A stretch of 64,000 nucleotides of DNA from Lentzea indica (GTDB taxonomy: Bacteria > Actinomycetota > Actinomycetes > Mycobacteriales > Pseudonocardiaceae): contig NZ_VSRL01000020.1 of assembly GCF_012184385.1 (NCBI RefSeq), positions 1 to 64,000 on the forward strand, in the 5' to 3' direction. The notes under the pieces were generated by a model, which saw only the letters and a list, made by a program, of their open reading frames with translations, did no database searches and was not told the origin of the DNA. This document shows positions 24,401-33,162 of the stretch, in pieces (positions within the stretch are counted from its first letter, which is position 1; every line of letters begins with the position of its first letter). The translations under genes were made by a program, and so were the position numbers.

Positions 24401-27352
24401 TTACGAGCTGGCGTTCGAACGTCCGCGCAACACCGTGTTGGCGGTGGACGCGTTCTTGATGGCCGTCTCGATCTGAGCCATCGTCGACGAAGAAGTGATT
24501 CCGGGAACCGTGGCGGTGTTCAACGCGTACAACGTGAACGTGTACGGGTTGGTGGAGCCACCGGGACACGGTCCGAAGAACTTCTGCGAATTCGCACCGG
24601 ACCCCATCGCCTTCTGCTTCGCCGAACCCTGGCCGGGCACGTTGAAGCCGGCGCCGAGATTCTCCGGCAACGAACGGGAAGCAGCCGGAACGTCCCAGAT
24701 CGCCCAGTGCAGCTTGTTGCCGTTGTTCACGCGGTCGGCGAACACGATCGCGTAGGCCTGCGCCCCGGAGGACTCGGTCCACGCGAACGGCGGCGACGGG
24801 TCCTGGCCCGGCGAGCCGTCACCGGCGCACGTGTACTTGGCCGGGATCATCGCGTTGTCCGCGAAGGCCGAGGACGTCAGCGCGAACCCGCCGCCACCGC
24901 CGCCCTCGTACACGATGTCGACGTGCAGGATGCGGTCGTTGTTCGCCGACCCGTCCTTGTCCGCCGACGTGGTCAGCCAGATGTCGCCTTCCTTGTCGAC
25001 CTCGACCGTGCGCAGCCGGCCGTAGGTGCCCTGGAAGTAGATCTGCTGGTCGACGAGGTTGGCGGACGAGTCGATCCGCATCCGGTAAACCCGTGCGCCG
25101 CGCGTGGTCGCCACGAACACGTGGTCGTTGATGATCGTCAGACCGGACGGCGACGCGGCCGACACCGACCAGGTCTTCTTCGGCGGGATGGTGCCGGAGC
25201 AGGAACCGGACGTGCCCTCACAGCCTGGCCAGCCGTAGTTGCCGCCCTTGGTGATCAGGTTGACCTCGTCCTGCGACGAGTTGCCGAACTCCGAGGCCCA
25301 CAGGCGGCCCTGCGAGTCGAAGTCGAGGCCCTGGACGTTGCGGTGGCCGTAGCTCCAGATCGCCTTGCCGGGGAACGGGTTGTCGGCGGGAATGGAGCCG
25401 TCGGGGTTGATCCGCAGGATCTTGCCCGCGTTGTTGTTCATGTTCTGCGCGTTGGAGCCGTTCTGCGCGTCACCGGTGGAGATGAACAGGTGACGGCCAT
25501 CGGGGCTGAAGCGCAGGCGGCCGCCGTTGTGGAACCGGTTCTTCGGCACGCCGTCGAGCAACGTGGTCCATCCGGACAGCTGCGCGCCGTCGAACTGCGC
25601 CCTGACCAGCCGGTTTCCGCCGGAATAGGTGTGGTAGACGTAGATGAACCGGTCGGACGCCCAGTTCGGCGAGATCTCGATGCCCATGGCACCGCCCTCA
25701 CCGCCGGTACCGACAGCGCCGGGCACCTTGCCGACGACGGTCTTGCTGCCCGACTCGGTCACGCGCAGGACGTTGAACGTCTCGCGCTCGGTCACGAGCG
25801 CCGACCCGTCCGGCAGGAACGCGACGCCCCACGCCACGTCGACGCCGCCGACGATCTGGTTGACGGTGCCGGGGTTCGGCACGCCCTTCGGCCCACCGGC
25901 GGTCGGCGTCACGGTGATCTCGTTGGAGAACTGGGACTCGTTGCCGACCCTGTCCTTCGCACTGACCTTGACCTTGTACGCCTGGTCCTTGGTCAGGCCG
26001 GCGATGGTCGCGGTGGTGGTGTTGCCGTCGGCGCTCTGCTTGCGGGTGCCGTCGACGTAGATCTCGTACGACGTCACCGCGACGTTGTCGGTCGAGGGAT
26101 TCCACGCGATCGACGCGCTCGTCTCGGTCGTGCCGGTGGAGCGCAGGTTCGACGGCGTCGTCGGCGGTTCGGTGTCCGGCGGGGCGGGCTTCGTGCGGCC
26201 GGGCACGTTGTTCGAGGCCTGCGAGACGTTGCCCGCGCGGTCCTTCGCGAACACGGTCCAGTCGTACTCGGTGTCGGGCTGCAGACCGGTCGCGGTCGCC
26301 TCCAGCACGTTGCCGACGCTCGTGACGAGCTGGCCGTGCTGGTAGATGTCATAGCCGGTGACACCGACGTTGTCCGTGGCCGCTTCCCACTTCAGCGACA
26401 CGGAGTTGTGCGTCGAGCTGACGAACTGCAGGTTCTTCGGCGGCGTCGGCGCCTCGGTGTCCGGCGGGCCGACCAGGACGGCGGTCAGCTTGTCCGCGTT
26501 CGGGCCACCGTTCGCGGTCGTCGCGGTCGCGCGGATCTTGTTCAGACCCGCCTTCAGCGTCACCTTCGCGGTGCGCGTCTGCCACGTCGTCCACGCACCG
26601 GTGCCGGGGAACGAGACGGTCTGCGCGGAAGCACCGTCGACGGTCACCGAAACGGGGCGGTCGGCCGTCGTTCCGTTGGCGTAGCGGAACGTGAGGTCGT
26701 GCTCGCCACCAGCCTCCGCGTTGATCGTGTACTCGATGTAGGAGCCGGCCACGTTGTTGTAGTTGACGAAGCCCGTGCCGGAGAAGCCCGCGTGGTTCGA
26801 CTCCACGACGCCCTGCGAGATCGTCGCGTTCTCCGCTTCCTGCTCGAGAGCGGGAAGGTTGCCGATCTCGTCGAGTTCGACGTAGTCGAGGTTCGGACCG
26901 CCCGTGGCACCGGTGGCCGTCAGCCTGATCGTGTTCGAGCCCGCGTTCAGGTTCACGGTGTTCTCGACGGACGTCCACGTCGTCCACGCGCCCGTGCCCG
27001 CGAAGGCGCGCTCGTCGACCGCGAGGCCGCCGTTGACGTTCACGTCGACCGGCCGGTTGTCCGCGGTTCCGTTGGCGTAGCGGAAGACCAGCTTCGCCTG
27101 ACCCGCCTTCGACGCGTTCACGGTGAACTCGACCGCGCTTCCCGCGACGTTGTCGAAGTTGACGAAACCGGTGCCGGAGAATCCCGCGTGGTTCGACTCG
27201 ACCACGCCCTGCGTGATCGTCGCGCTCTCCGCTTCGTACCTGACCGGCGCCGCGAGGGCCGATTCCGGTACCGACATCACTGCGATGGCTGTTGTACAGG
27301 CAACACCCATCGTGCCGAGCGCGCGTAACGCCCGGCTTCTGTTCGGTGCCAC
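24401..27352 (-). CDS. secreted glucose/sorbosone dehydrogenase-like protein with two CBM6, two FN3 and a C-terminal PEBP domain
   Basis: The 983-aa product has, in order: a signal peptide (~1-36); two CBM6/35-type carbohydrate-binding modules (~38-165 and ~168-295) sharing the block GVVESNHAGFSGTGFVN; two fibronectin type III domains (~300-390, ~395-480), each opening PPDTE-P-TPP/TTP; a GSDH beta-propeller (~490-830: WGVAFLPDGSALVTER, RFHNGGRLRFSPDGRHLFIS, YGHRNVQGLDFDSQGRLW); a Gly linker; and a PEBP domain (~845-975: IPAKYTCAGDG, LHWAIWDVPA, FFGPCPGG). GTG 27352 has GGAGG 8 nt upstream. It is probably an extracellular enzyme oxidising sugar on a polysaccharide. The PEBP fusion is unusual. 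Confidence 0.9.
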   Translation of the reverse strand: MAPNRSRALRALGTMGVACTTAIAVMSVPESALAAPVRYEAESATITQGVVESNHAGFSGTGFVNFDNVAGSAVEFTVNASKAGQAKLVFRYANGTADNRPVDVNVNGGLAVDERAFAGTGAWTTWTSVENTVNLNAGSNTIRLTATGATGGPNLDYVELDEIGNLPALEQEAENATISQGVVESNHAGFSGTGFVNYNNVAGSYIEYTINAEAGGEHDLTFRYANGTTADRPVSVTVDGASAQTVSFPGTGAWTTWQTRTAKVTLKAGLNKIRATATTANGGPNADKLTAVLVGPPDTEAPTPPKNLQFVSSTHNSVSLKWEAATDNVGVTGYDIYQHGQLVTSVGNVLEATATGLQPDTEYDWTVFAKDRAGNVSQASNNVPGRTKPAPPDTEPPTTPSNLRSTGTTETSASIAWNPSTDNVAVTSYEIYVDGTRKQSADGNTTTATIAGLTKDQAYKVKVSAKDRVGNESQFSNEITVTPTAGGPKGVPNPGTVNQIVGGVDVAWGVAFLPDGSALVTERETFNVLRVTESGSKTVVGKVPGAVGTGGEGGAMGIEISPNWASDRFIYVYHTYSGGNRLVRAQFDGAQLSGWTTLLDGVPKNRFHNGGRLRFSPDGRHLFISTGDAQNGSNAQNMNNNAGKILRINPDGSIPADNPFPGKAIWSYGHRNVQGLDFDSQGRLWASEFGNSSQDEVNLITKGGNYGWPGCEGTSGSCSGTIPPKKTWSVSAASPSGLTIINDHVFVATTRGARVYRMRIDSSANLVDQQIYFQGTYGRLRTVEVDKEGDIWLTTSADKDGSANNDRILHVDIVYEGGGGGGFALTSSAFADNAMIPAKYTCAGDGSPGQDPSPPFAWTESSGAQAYAIVFADRVNNGNKLHWAIWDVPAASRSLPENLGAGFNVPGQGSAKQKAMGSGANSQKFFGPCPGGSTNPYTFTLYALNTATVPGITSSSTMAQIETAIKNASTANTVLRGRSNASS

Positions 27353-27514
27353 TGTTGTGCCTCCCACAAGACGGGTAGGGGGGATCACTCAGAGCGGCGG
27401 CGGGTTCAGCTATTGGATAGAAACTTTCCTAACTGTCGCGCAGATCACACCATCGCGTGACATCCGGAGTCAACCCCCTCCGAGAACTGCGGGAAAGCGC
27501 TTACCCGCAGCCCG

Positions 27515-27667
27515 TTACCGATCCCGGTTCTCCGCCAGAGCGGCGATGAGATCGGAGACCGTGCGACTGAGCAGCAGATCGACCACGTGGACGCCTGTGG
27601 ACTCACGCCGCTGCCACCCGAGACGCTCGGCGAGCGTCGACAGCTTGGTGAACTCCTGGGTCTCCAT
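27515..27667 (-). CDS. possible small protein (50 aa)
   Basis: The open frame encodes METQEFTKLSTLAERLGW followed by a hydrophobic/charged helix (HVVDLLLSRTVSDLIAALAE). Composition is protein-like, but no ribosome site precedes ATG 27667 and I know no family. It sits in the 470-bp gap between the dehydrogenase and the TetR gene. The gap also holds the palindrome at 27766; otherwise I see nothing in it. Confidence 0.3.
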   Translation of the reverse strand: METQEFTKLSTLAERLGWQRRESTGVHVVDLLLSRTVSDLIAALAENRDR

Positions 27668-27765
27668 GGCGGTGGAGGATATTGGTGGCGCCGCGCGCGT
27701 TCGCGCAGGCCCGCCCAATGATCCACACGAAAGGATCACGAGCGAAGATCACACGGACGGACGTG

Positions 27766-27789
27766 TCCAATCCGTACGTACGGATTGGA
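27766..27789. promoter_or_regulatory. perfect 24-bp palindrome, likely operator of the TetR regulator
   Basis: A 24-bp palindrome with arms TCCAATCCGTAC and GTACGGATTGGA, no spacer, ends 31 bp upstream of the TetR GTG start. Size and position fit a TetR-dimer operator for autorepression. If it also controls the P450, that is by read-through of the TetR transcript. Confidence 0.75.
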
Positions 27790-27820
27790 TTTCCCGCCCT
27801 CCCCCTGCGACCATTCACGG

Positions 27821-28414
27821 GTGCCCAGGGTCAGTCAGGACCACCTAGACGCCCGCCGCCGTCAGATTCTCGACGGCGCGCGTTCCTGTTTCGCGCGCCA
27901 CGGCTACGAGGGTGCCACGGTACGCCGCCTGGAAGAGGCGACGGGACTCTCCCGCGGTGCGATCTTCCACCACTTCCGCGACAAGGAGTCGCTGTTCCTC
28001 GCGCTCGCGGAGGACGACGCCCTGCGAATGGCCGACGTCGTCGCGGAACAGGGCCTCGTCCAGGTCATGCGCGACCTTCTCGACGAACCGGAGAAAAGGG
28101 ACGAGGAGCACGCCGCCGACTGGCTCGGCACGCGTCTCGAGGTGTCCCGCCGGCTGCGCACGGACCCCGACTTCCGGGCGAGGTGGGCCGAGCGGAGCGA
28201 ACAGCTGACGGCCGCCACGAGGCAACGTCTCATCCGGCAGCGCGAAGCCGGCAACCTGCGCGACGACGTCGACGTGAGCGTCCTGACGAGCTTCCTGGAG
28301 CTCGTGCTGGAGGGCCTGGTGTCGCACCTCGCGATGGGGCTCCCGGCCGACGACATGGAACCCGTTCTCGATCTGGTGGAAGAAACCGTGCGGCGACACC
28401 GTCGCAACTCTTGA
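27821..28414 (+). CDS. TetR-family regulator, AcnR-like
   Basis: The 197-aa product starts VPRVSQDHLDARRRQILDGA and has the TetR helix-turn-helix GATVRRLEEATGLSRGAIFHH followed by FRDKESLFLALAEDD. The whole chain, including WLGTRLEVSRRLRTDPDFRARWAERS and the ending LVEETVRRHR, closely follows AcnR, the aconitase repressor of corynebacteria and mycobacteria. Unlike those, no acn gene is adjacent; a P450 follows by 31 bp. GTG 27821 is chosen as the start because it matches the family N terminus and lies just past the palindrome. Target genes remain to be shown. Confidence 0.88.
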   Translation: MPRVSQDHLDARRRQILDGARSCFARHGYEGATVRRLEEATGLSRGAIFHHFRDKESLFLALAEDDALRMADVVAEQGLVQVMRDLLDEPEKRDEEHAADWLGTRLEVSRRLRTDPDFRARWAERSEQLTAATRQRLIRQREAGNLRDDVDVSVLTSFLELVLEGLVSHLAMGLPADDMEPVLDLVEETVRRHRRNS

Positions 28415-28445
28415 AGGTTCTTCACTTACCACGCAATGTGGAGGC

Positions 28446-29735
28446 ATGCCGTCCACGCTGAAGACCACCGCTCAGTTCTTCGCGCTGCGCACGCTCGTTC
28501 GCGGCTACGCGCTGCTTGGTGACCCGTACGCGGGCGTCATCGCCTCGCCGCCGGACCGCGACCCGTACCCGATGTACGAGAAGGTGCGCGCGAAGGGCGA
28601 CATGGTGCGCAGCCGGATGGGCGCGTACGTCACGCCGTCGCGCGAGATCTGCGACTCGGTGTTGCGGGACAACAGGTTCATCACCGCGACCTTCGACGAG
28701 GCGTCGATGGTGCCGATCACGCTGATCAAGGACGGCGAGAAGATCGTCAACCCGGTGCAGGACTCGTTCCTGATGATGAACCCGCCCAACCACACCAGGT
28801 TGCGCAAGCTCGTGCAGCCGTTCTTCACGCCCAGGGCGCTGAAGGACCGCACCGAGTCGATCCAGAAGATCGTGACCCAGTACCTCGACCGGCTGGACGG
28901 CCGGTTCGACGTCGTGAGCGAGTTCGCCTCGCAGGTGCCGATCCAGGTCATCGCGGACCTGCTGGGCGTGCCGGACGACCACAAGGAAACCTTTGCGCGC
29001 TGGGGCAGTGCGCTCGCGGAGACGCTCGACGGCGTGTGGTCGCACAAGCAGCTCAAGAACCTGCACGCCACGATCATCGAGTACAACGACTTCATCGACG
29101 GCCTGATGGACGAACGCCGCCGCAACCCGCAGGACGACATCGTCAGTCACCTGGTGACGCAGCACGACGACCTCAGCCGTGAGGATCTCGTTGCCACCAC
29201 TGGGTTGTTGTTGTTCGCCGGGTTCGAGACGACGGTGAACCTGATCAGCAACGGTGTGCTGAAGGCCTTCGAGAACCCGCACACCGTCGCGCCGCTCGCG
29301 CAGAGCCCCGAGTACGCCGAGGGGTTCGTGGAAGAGGTGCTGCGGCTCGACCCGCCCGTGCAGTACACGATCCGGTGGCCGAAGGAACGCCTTGAGCTGG
29401 CGGGAGTGTCGCTCCCGAAGGGAATGCCGGTCATGCTCATGCTGGCGGCGGCGAACCGCGACCCGCGGGTGTTCTCCGACCCGCTGAAGTTCGACCCGAC
29501 GCGGTCCAACGCGCGCGAGCACCTCGCGTTCAGCGCGGGCATCCACTACTGCATCGGCGCGGGGCTGAGCCGCATCGAGGGCGCGGTCGCGTTGCACGAG
29601 TTGTTCAAGCGCTTCCCGAACCTCGCGCCGGACGGCCCGGTGGCGCGGCGGAGGTCGAAGCTCATCCGCGGCGCGTTGCGACTTCCGGTTCGGGCGAACG
29701 AAACCAAACGGTCACTGGCGGTGAAGAACAGCTGA
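28446..29735 (+). CDS. cytochrome P450
   Basis: The 429-aa soluble P450 shows the I-helix oxygen-binding motif LLFAGFETTVNL, the K-helix EEVLR, and the haem-binding loop FSAGIHYCIGAGLSR with the Cys thiolate. It is a class I bacterial enzyme needing a separate ferredoxin and reductase, neither of which is encoded nearby. The start has GGAGG just upstream (GTGGAGGC-ATG). It follows the TetR regulator closely and may share its transcript. No biosynthetic cluster surrounds it, so it probably acts on a xenobiotic or a fatty-acid/steroid-type substrate; that is only inference. Confidence 0.95.
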   Translation: MPSTLKTTAQFFALRTLVRGYALLGDPYAGVIASPPDRDPYPMYEKVRAKGDMVRSRMGAYVTPSREICDSVLRDNRFITATFDEASMVPITLIKDGEKIVNPVQDSFLMMNPPNHTRLRKLVQPFFTPRALKDRTESIQKIVTQYLDRLDGRFDVVSEFASQVPIQVIADLLGVPDDHKETFARWGSALAETLDGVWSHKQLKNLHATIIEYNDFIDGLMDERRRNPQDDIVSHLVTQHDDLSREDLVATTGLLLFAGFETTVNLISNGVLKAFENPHTVAPLAQSPEYAEGFVEEVLRLDPPVQYTIRWPKERLELAGVSLPKGMPVMLMLAAANRDPRVFSDPLKFDPTRSNAREHLAFSAGIHYCIGAGLSRIEGAVALHELFKRFPNLAPDGPVARRRSKLIRGALRLPVRANETKRSLAVKNS

Positions 29736-29829
29736 CATGGCGCGAAATCCGTCGCAGCACGTGCTCGACTTCACCCGGCTGGAGCAATGTTCGTGCCCCA
29801 ATGACACATCTGCGTAGTGCATTCTTGAA

Positions 29830-29880
29830 GGCGAGAGGGAGACCCGCCGCACCGCCGCCGCGACGGGCCTCCCTCTCGCC
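29830..29880. terminator. bidirectional terminator between P450 and POT transporter
   Basis: GGCGAGAGGGAG (29830-29841) pairs with its complement at 29869-29880; the inner bases CCCG/CGGG extend the stem past one mismatch. It lies between convergent genes about 95 bp after the P450 stop and 19 bp before the transporter stop. Confidence 0.8.
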
Positions 29881-29898
29881 TTGTGTCAGCGTGCCCCT

Positions 29899-31368
29899 CT
29901 ACTCGACTCCGGCCATCAGCTTCCGGATCGCGGGTGCAGCGACGGCCAGCGCGGCACCGAGGACGATCGCCGCGCCGCCCAGCGTGAAGAAGTACGCCGA
30001 CGGGCTCGTCGTGTAGAACTTCACGAGCTGCGCGGCCACGCCGGTACCGGCCGAGACCGCGAGGAACCACAGGCTCATCGTCTGCGATGCGAACGCCTTC
30101 GGCGCCAGCTTCGTCGTCACCGACAGGCCGACCGGCGACAGCATGAGCTCACCGCAGGTCATGATCAGGAACATCAGCACGAGCCAGAGCGGCGTCACCT
30201 TGCCGTCGGCCGCCGAGTTGCTCGCGAAGTACATGAGCACGAACGACAGACCGACCAGCACGAGCGCGCCGGCGAACTTGCGCGGCGTGCCCGGTGCGCG
30301 GTCGGCGAGCTTCAGCCACAGCCACGCGAAGACCGGCGCGAGCACGATGATCATGATCGGGTTGATCGACTGGAACCAGGCGACCGGGAACGCCCAGCCG
30401 AACACGTGGTTGTCGACGTGCGAGTCGGCGAACTCCGCGATGACCGACGCGCTCTGCTCGAAGATCAGCCAGAACATCGCCGCCGCGATGAACAGCGGGA
30501 TGTACGCGAGGACGCGCGGCTTCTCCTCCGGCAACGTCTTCTTGCTGCGGTACATCACGGTGAAGTACGTGATCGGCAGCACGATCGACATGATGCTGAT
30601 CATCAGGATGACGCCCTCGACGCCACCGAGCAGGTACGAGACGACGCCCAGCGCGCCGATCGCGACCACGATGCCACCGATGAGGCCGTAGATGCGGCCC
30701 TTCTCCTGCACGGGCAACGGGTTCGGCGCCACGGCGGCCGAGCCGCGCAGGTTCTTGCGGCCGATGCGGTACTGGATCAGGCCGAGCGCCATGCCGACCG
30801 CGGCGACGGCGAAACCGGCGTGGAAGCCGATGCCGTCCGCGAGCGCACCCGTGATCAGCGGCGAGACGAAGCCGCCGATGTTGATCGCCATGTAGAAGAT
30901 CGTGAAGCCGGCGTCACGACGTGCGTCGTGCTGCTCGTAGAGGCCGCCGACGACGGTGGAGATGTTCGGCTTGAGGAGGCCGGTGCCGATGACGATGAAG
31001 ATCAGGCCGAGGTACACGCCCGCGATGCCGATGGGCAGCGCCAGCGCGATGTGGCCGCACATGATCAGCACGCCGCCGTAGAACGTGGCGCGCTGGCCGC
31101 CCCAGACGCGGTCGGCGAGCCATCCGCCCGCGACACCGGACATGTAGACCGCGGTGCCGTAGATGGCGACGACGGACAGCGCGAGCGCCTTGTCGATGCC
31201 GAGGCCACCCTCGGACACGGCTGTCCACAGGTAGAGGCCGAGGATGGCCTTCATCCCGTAGAACGAGAACCGTTCCCAGAGTTCGGTGAAGAAGAGCGTG
31301 GAAAGGCCTCGGGGGTGACCGAAGAAACCTTTGTCCTGCTCGGAGATGCTGGCGCTAGGGGCGCTCAC
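29899..31368 (-). CDS. POT/PTR2-family peptide transporter
   Basis: The 489-aa product has about 14 hydrophobic segments and the PTR2 signature in TM1-TM2 (FFTELWERFSFYGMKAILGL), with YMSGVAGGWLADRVWG and GTGLLKPNISTVVGGLY following. Proton-coupled di-/tripeptide symporters of the DtpT type fit best. It is monocistronic, with the terminator at 29830. Fed by peptides, it could complement the secreted TAP peptidases, but they are not linked to it in one operon. Confidence 0.94.
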   Translation of the reverse strand: MSAPSASISEQDKGFFGHPRGLSTLFFTELWERFSFYGMKAILGLYLWTAVSEGGLGIDKALALSVVAIYGTAVYMSGVAGGWLADRVWGGQRATFYGGVLIMCGHIALALPIGIAGVYLGLIFIVIGTGLLKPNISTVVGGLYEQHDARRDAGFTIFYMAINIGGFVSPLITGALADGIGFHAGFAVAAVGMALGLIQYRIGRKNLRGSAAVAPNPLPVQEKGRIYGLIGGIVVAIGALGVVSYLLGGVEGVILMISIMSIVLPITYFTVMYRSKKTLPEEKPRVLAYIPLFIAAAMFWLIFEQSASVIAEFADSHVDNHVFGWAFPVAWFQSINPIMIIVLAPVFAWLWLKLADRAPGTPRKFAGALVLVGLSFVLMYFASNSAADGKVTPLWLVLMFLIMTCGELMLSPVGLSVTTKLAPKAFASQTMSLWFLAVSAGTGVAAQLVKFYTTSPSAYFFTLGGAAIVLGAALAVAAPAIRKLMAGVE

Positions 31369-31517
31369 GTCCGTCGTCCTCTCGTGTCAACGTTGTCACG
31401 GCGGATCCGGTGCACATTACGCCGAACGCTCGTACTGTTTGAAATCGGGGTTGCGTCCGAGTGGCCCAACTCTCATGCCGGGGTGCGCGATCGAGCGGGA
31501 TTTGATGCACTGCTGGG

Positions 31518-32081
31518 ATGGACTTGATCCAGGCGCACGGTGTGGCGATGACGGAGTTCGACCGGCGGGTGCGGAAGATCGCACCGGACCAGTGGGCGCT
31601 CGGCACTCCCTGCCGGGAGTGGTCGGTCAGAGACCTCGTCGGTCACCTCGTCTACGAACAGCTCTGGGCCCCCGAGCTGCTCGCGGGATGCACGGTCGAG
31701 CAGGTCGGCGACCGGTTCGACCACGACAACCTCGGCGACGACCCGCTGGTGTCCTGGGTGGTCGCGGCCGCGGCGGCGCGCGAGGCGTGGCTGGAGCCGT
31801 CCGCGTTGTCGAAACCCGTGAGCGTGTCGTCCGGGACGATCGACGCCGAGGAGTACTGCTGGCAGATGACCACGGACCTCGCCGTGCACGCGTGGGATCT
31901 GGCGCGCTCGATCGGCGCGGACGAGCGGATCGATCCTGAGCTCGCCTCGACCGTTCTGCGGTACGTCGAACGCAGCATCGACGAGTGGAGTGAAAGTCCG
32001 CTGTTCGACACCCCGGTACCGGTTGCCGCGGACGCGGACGACCAAACACGGCTGATAGGACTTCTGGGACGTAAGCCTTAG
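31518..32081 (+). CDS. TIGR03086-type metal-binding protein (DinB/mycothiol maleylpyruvate isomerase fold)
   Basis: The 187-aa product has the fold's N-terminal pattern LGTPCREWSVRDLVGHLVYEQLW, with metal-binding His in GHL, and a second His in TTDLAVHAWDLARSIG. These proteins share the DinB-like four-helix bundle with mycothiol-dependent enzymes; most have no assigned reaction. Monocistronic; no strong ribosome site before ATG 31518. Confidence 0.88.
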   Translation: MDLIQAHGVAMTEFDRRVRKIAPDQWALGTPCREWSVRDLVGHLVYEQLWAPELLAGCTVEQVGDRFDHDNLGDDPLVSWVVAAAAAREAWLEPSALSKPVSVSSGTIDAEEYCWQMTTDLAVHAWDLARSIGADERIDPELASTVLRYVERSIDEWSESPLFDTPVPVAADADDQTRLIGLLGRKP

Positions 32082-32166
32082 CGCCTTGACACCCATGACT
32101 TGAGTTGCGCAGAGTGATGCCACCGCCGCTTTCAGTCAGGAAAGTTCCCTGTCGAAAGAGGTGGCA

Positions 32167-32829
32167 ATGCGCAAGCTCGCCCCAGGGCTCTTCGCCGTGT
32201 CCGCGCTCGTGGCTTCCCTCCTGGCTTCTCCCGCCGCCCAGGCCGCCGGCCCCAGCGCCTCGCAGCTGCTGGCCAAGCTGACGTCGTGCCAGCAGATCTC
32301 CAGCGGCAAGTACCGCAGCGACTCCGGGACCGCCGCGACCATCCCGGTCTGCGGCAAGAACGGCGCCGTTTGGTACAAGGCCGACATGGACATCGACTGC
32401 GATGGCCAGCCCACCGCGAAGTGCAACAAGAACACCGACCCGTGGTTCCAACCCGACACCGCCTTCCACGACTCGAAGGGCAAGCCGCTGGTCGCGGACA
32501 AGCTCCCGTTCGTGGTGGTGCCTTCGCCGAGCGGCACGTGGGACTACCGCAAGTTCGGCATCCAGGGCGGTGGCGTTGTCGCGATCATCTACAACAACAA
32601 GGTCGACTACGTGGTGGTCGGCGACACGGGCCCGGCCAGCATCATCGGTGAGGCCTCCTACGCGTCCGCGGTGAACCTGGGCATCAACCCGAACCCGAAG
32701 AACGGCGGGACCGACGGCCCGGTGCACTACCTCTACTTCAAGAACTCGAAGGTGTCCCCGATCGAGGACCACGGCAAGGCCGTCTCGACCGGCGAGTCCC
32801 TGGCCCAGAAGTTCCTGAACGAGAACTAG
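32167..32829 (+). CDS. secreted glycoside hydrolase family 75 chitosanase
   Basis: The 220-aa product has a Sec leader ending AAQAA. The mature part shows the GH75 pattern: AVWYKADMDIDCDGQPT with the conserved acidic residues, LPFVVVPSPSG, then VVVGDTGPASIIGEASYASA. GH75 enzymes hydrolyse chitosan with inversion, outside the cell. ATG 32167 is preferred over GTG 32161 because AGAGGTGG lies just upstream. It is a single gene with its own terminator. A chitosanase and the secreted peptidases point to a saprophytic soil lifestyle. Confidence 0.9.
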   Translation: MRKLAPGLFAVSALVASLLASPAAQAAGPSASQLLAKLTSCQQISSGKYRSDSGTAATIPVCGKNGAVWYKADMDIDCDGQPTAKCNKNTDPWFQPDTAFHDSKGKPLVADKLPFVVVPSPSGTWDYRKFGIQGGGVVAIIYNNKVDYVVVGDTGPASIIGEASYASAVNLGINPNPKNGGTDGPVHYLYFKNSKVSPIEDHGKAVSTGESLAQKFLNEN

Positions 32830-32837
32830 GTACTTGA

Positions 32838-32884
32838 AGCGCCCCGCTTCGCATCCCCCTCCGCCTCCTGCGAGGCGGGGCGCT
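32838..32884. terminator. terminator of the chitosanase gene
   Basis: A 17-bp nearly perfect stem (AGCGCCCCGC with its complement 32875-32884, extended inward by TTCGCA/TGCGAG with one G-T pair) begins 8 bp after the stop. Confidence 0.8.
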
Positions 32885-33025
32885 CCTCCCCCGATCGCGG
32901 TGTTCCCGGATCCCCCCGGACCGGTCGGCCGCACCGCATTTCTACAGGTTGATCGTTGTCCGGTGTCGGAGCGTGATGAGTGGACAACGAGCTCCGGACA
33001 ACGTGCCTCCCCCAACAACAGCGCA

Positions 33026-33052
33026 AGCCCCGGCGCCGGATGCGCCGGGGCT
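33026..33052. terminator. hairpin in the chitosanase-GNAT intergenic region
   Basis: AGCCCCGGCGC (33026-33036) pairs with GCGCCGGGGCT (33042-33052) around 5 nt. It lies about 110 bp past the GNAT stop (leftward transcription). The remaining 32885-33162 holds no convincing gene. Confidence 0.55.
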
Positions 33053-33162
33053 GGCGGGTGCCGGACGGATCAGCCGACGTGTGATCGACGTCCGCACCGG
33101 TGGTTGGCCATGGGTGGACCACTTCAGGACCCTGCCAGGCTCCCGTGACCAGGCCCTGAACG

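Noticed and set aside
24320-27328. A ~1000-codon open frame on the plus strand opposite the sugar dehydrogenase
   Set aside because: The minus strand gives a clear multi-domain secreted enzyme with a ribosome site; the plus frame is Arg/Val/Gly-rich and matches nothing.
28446-29735. A secondary-metabolite cluster around the P450
   Set aside because: No synthase, NRPS, PKS, terpene cyclase or tailoring gene is adjacent; the neighbours are a TetR regulator and a peptide transporter.
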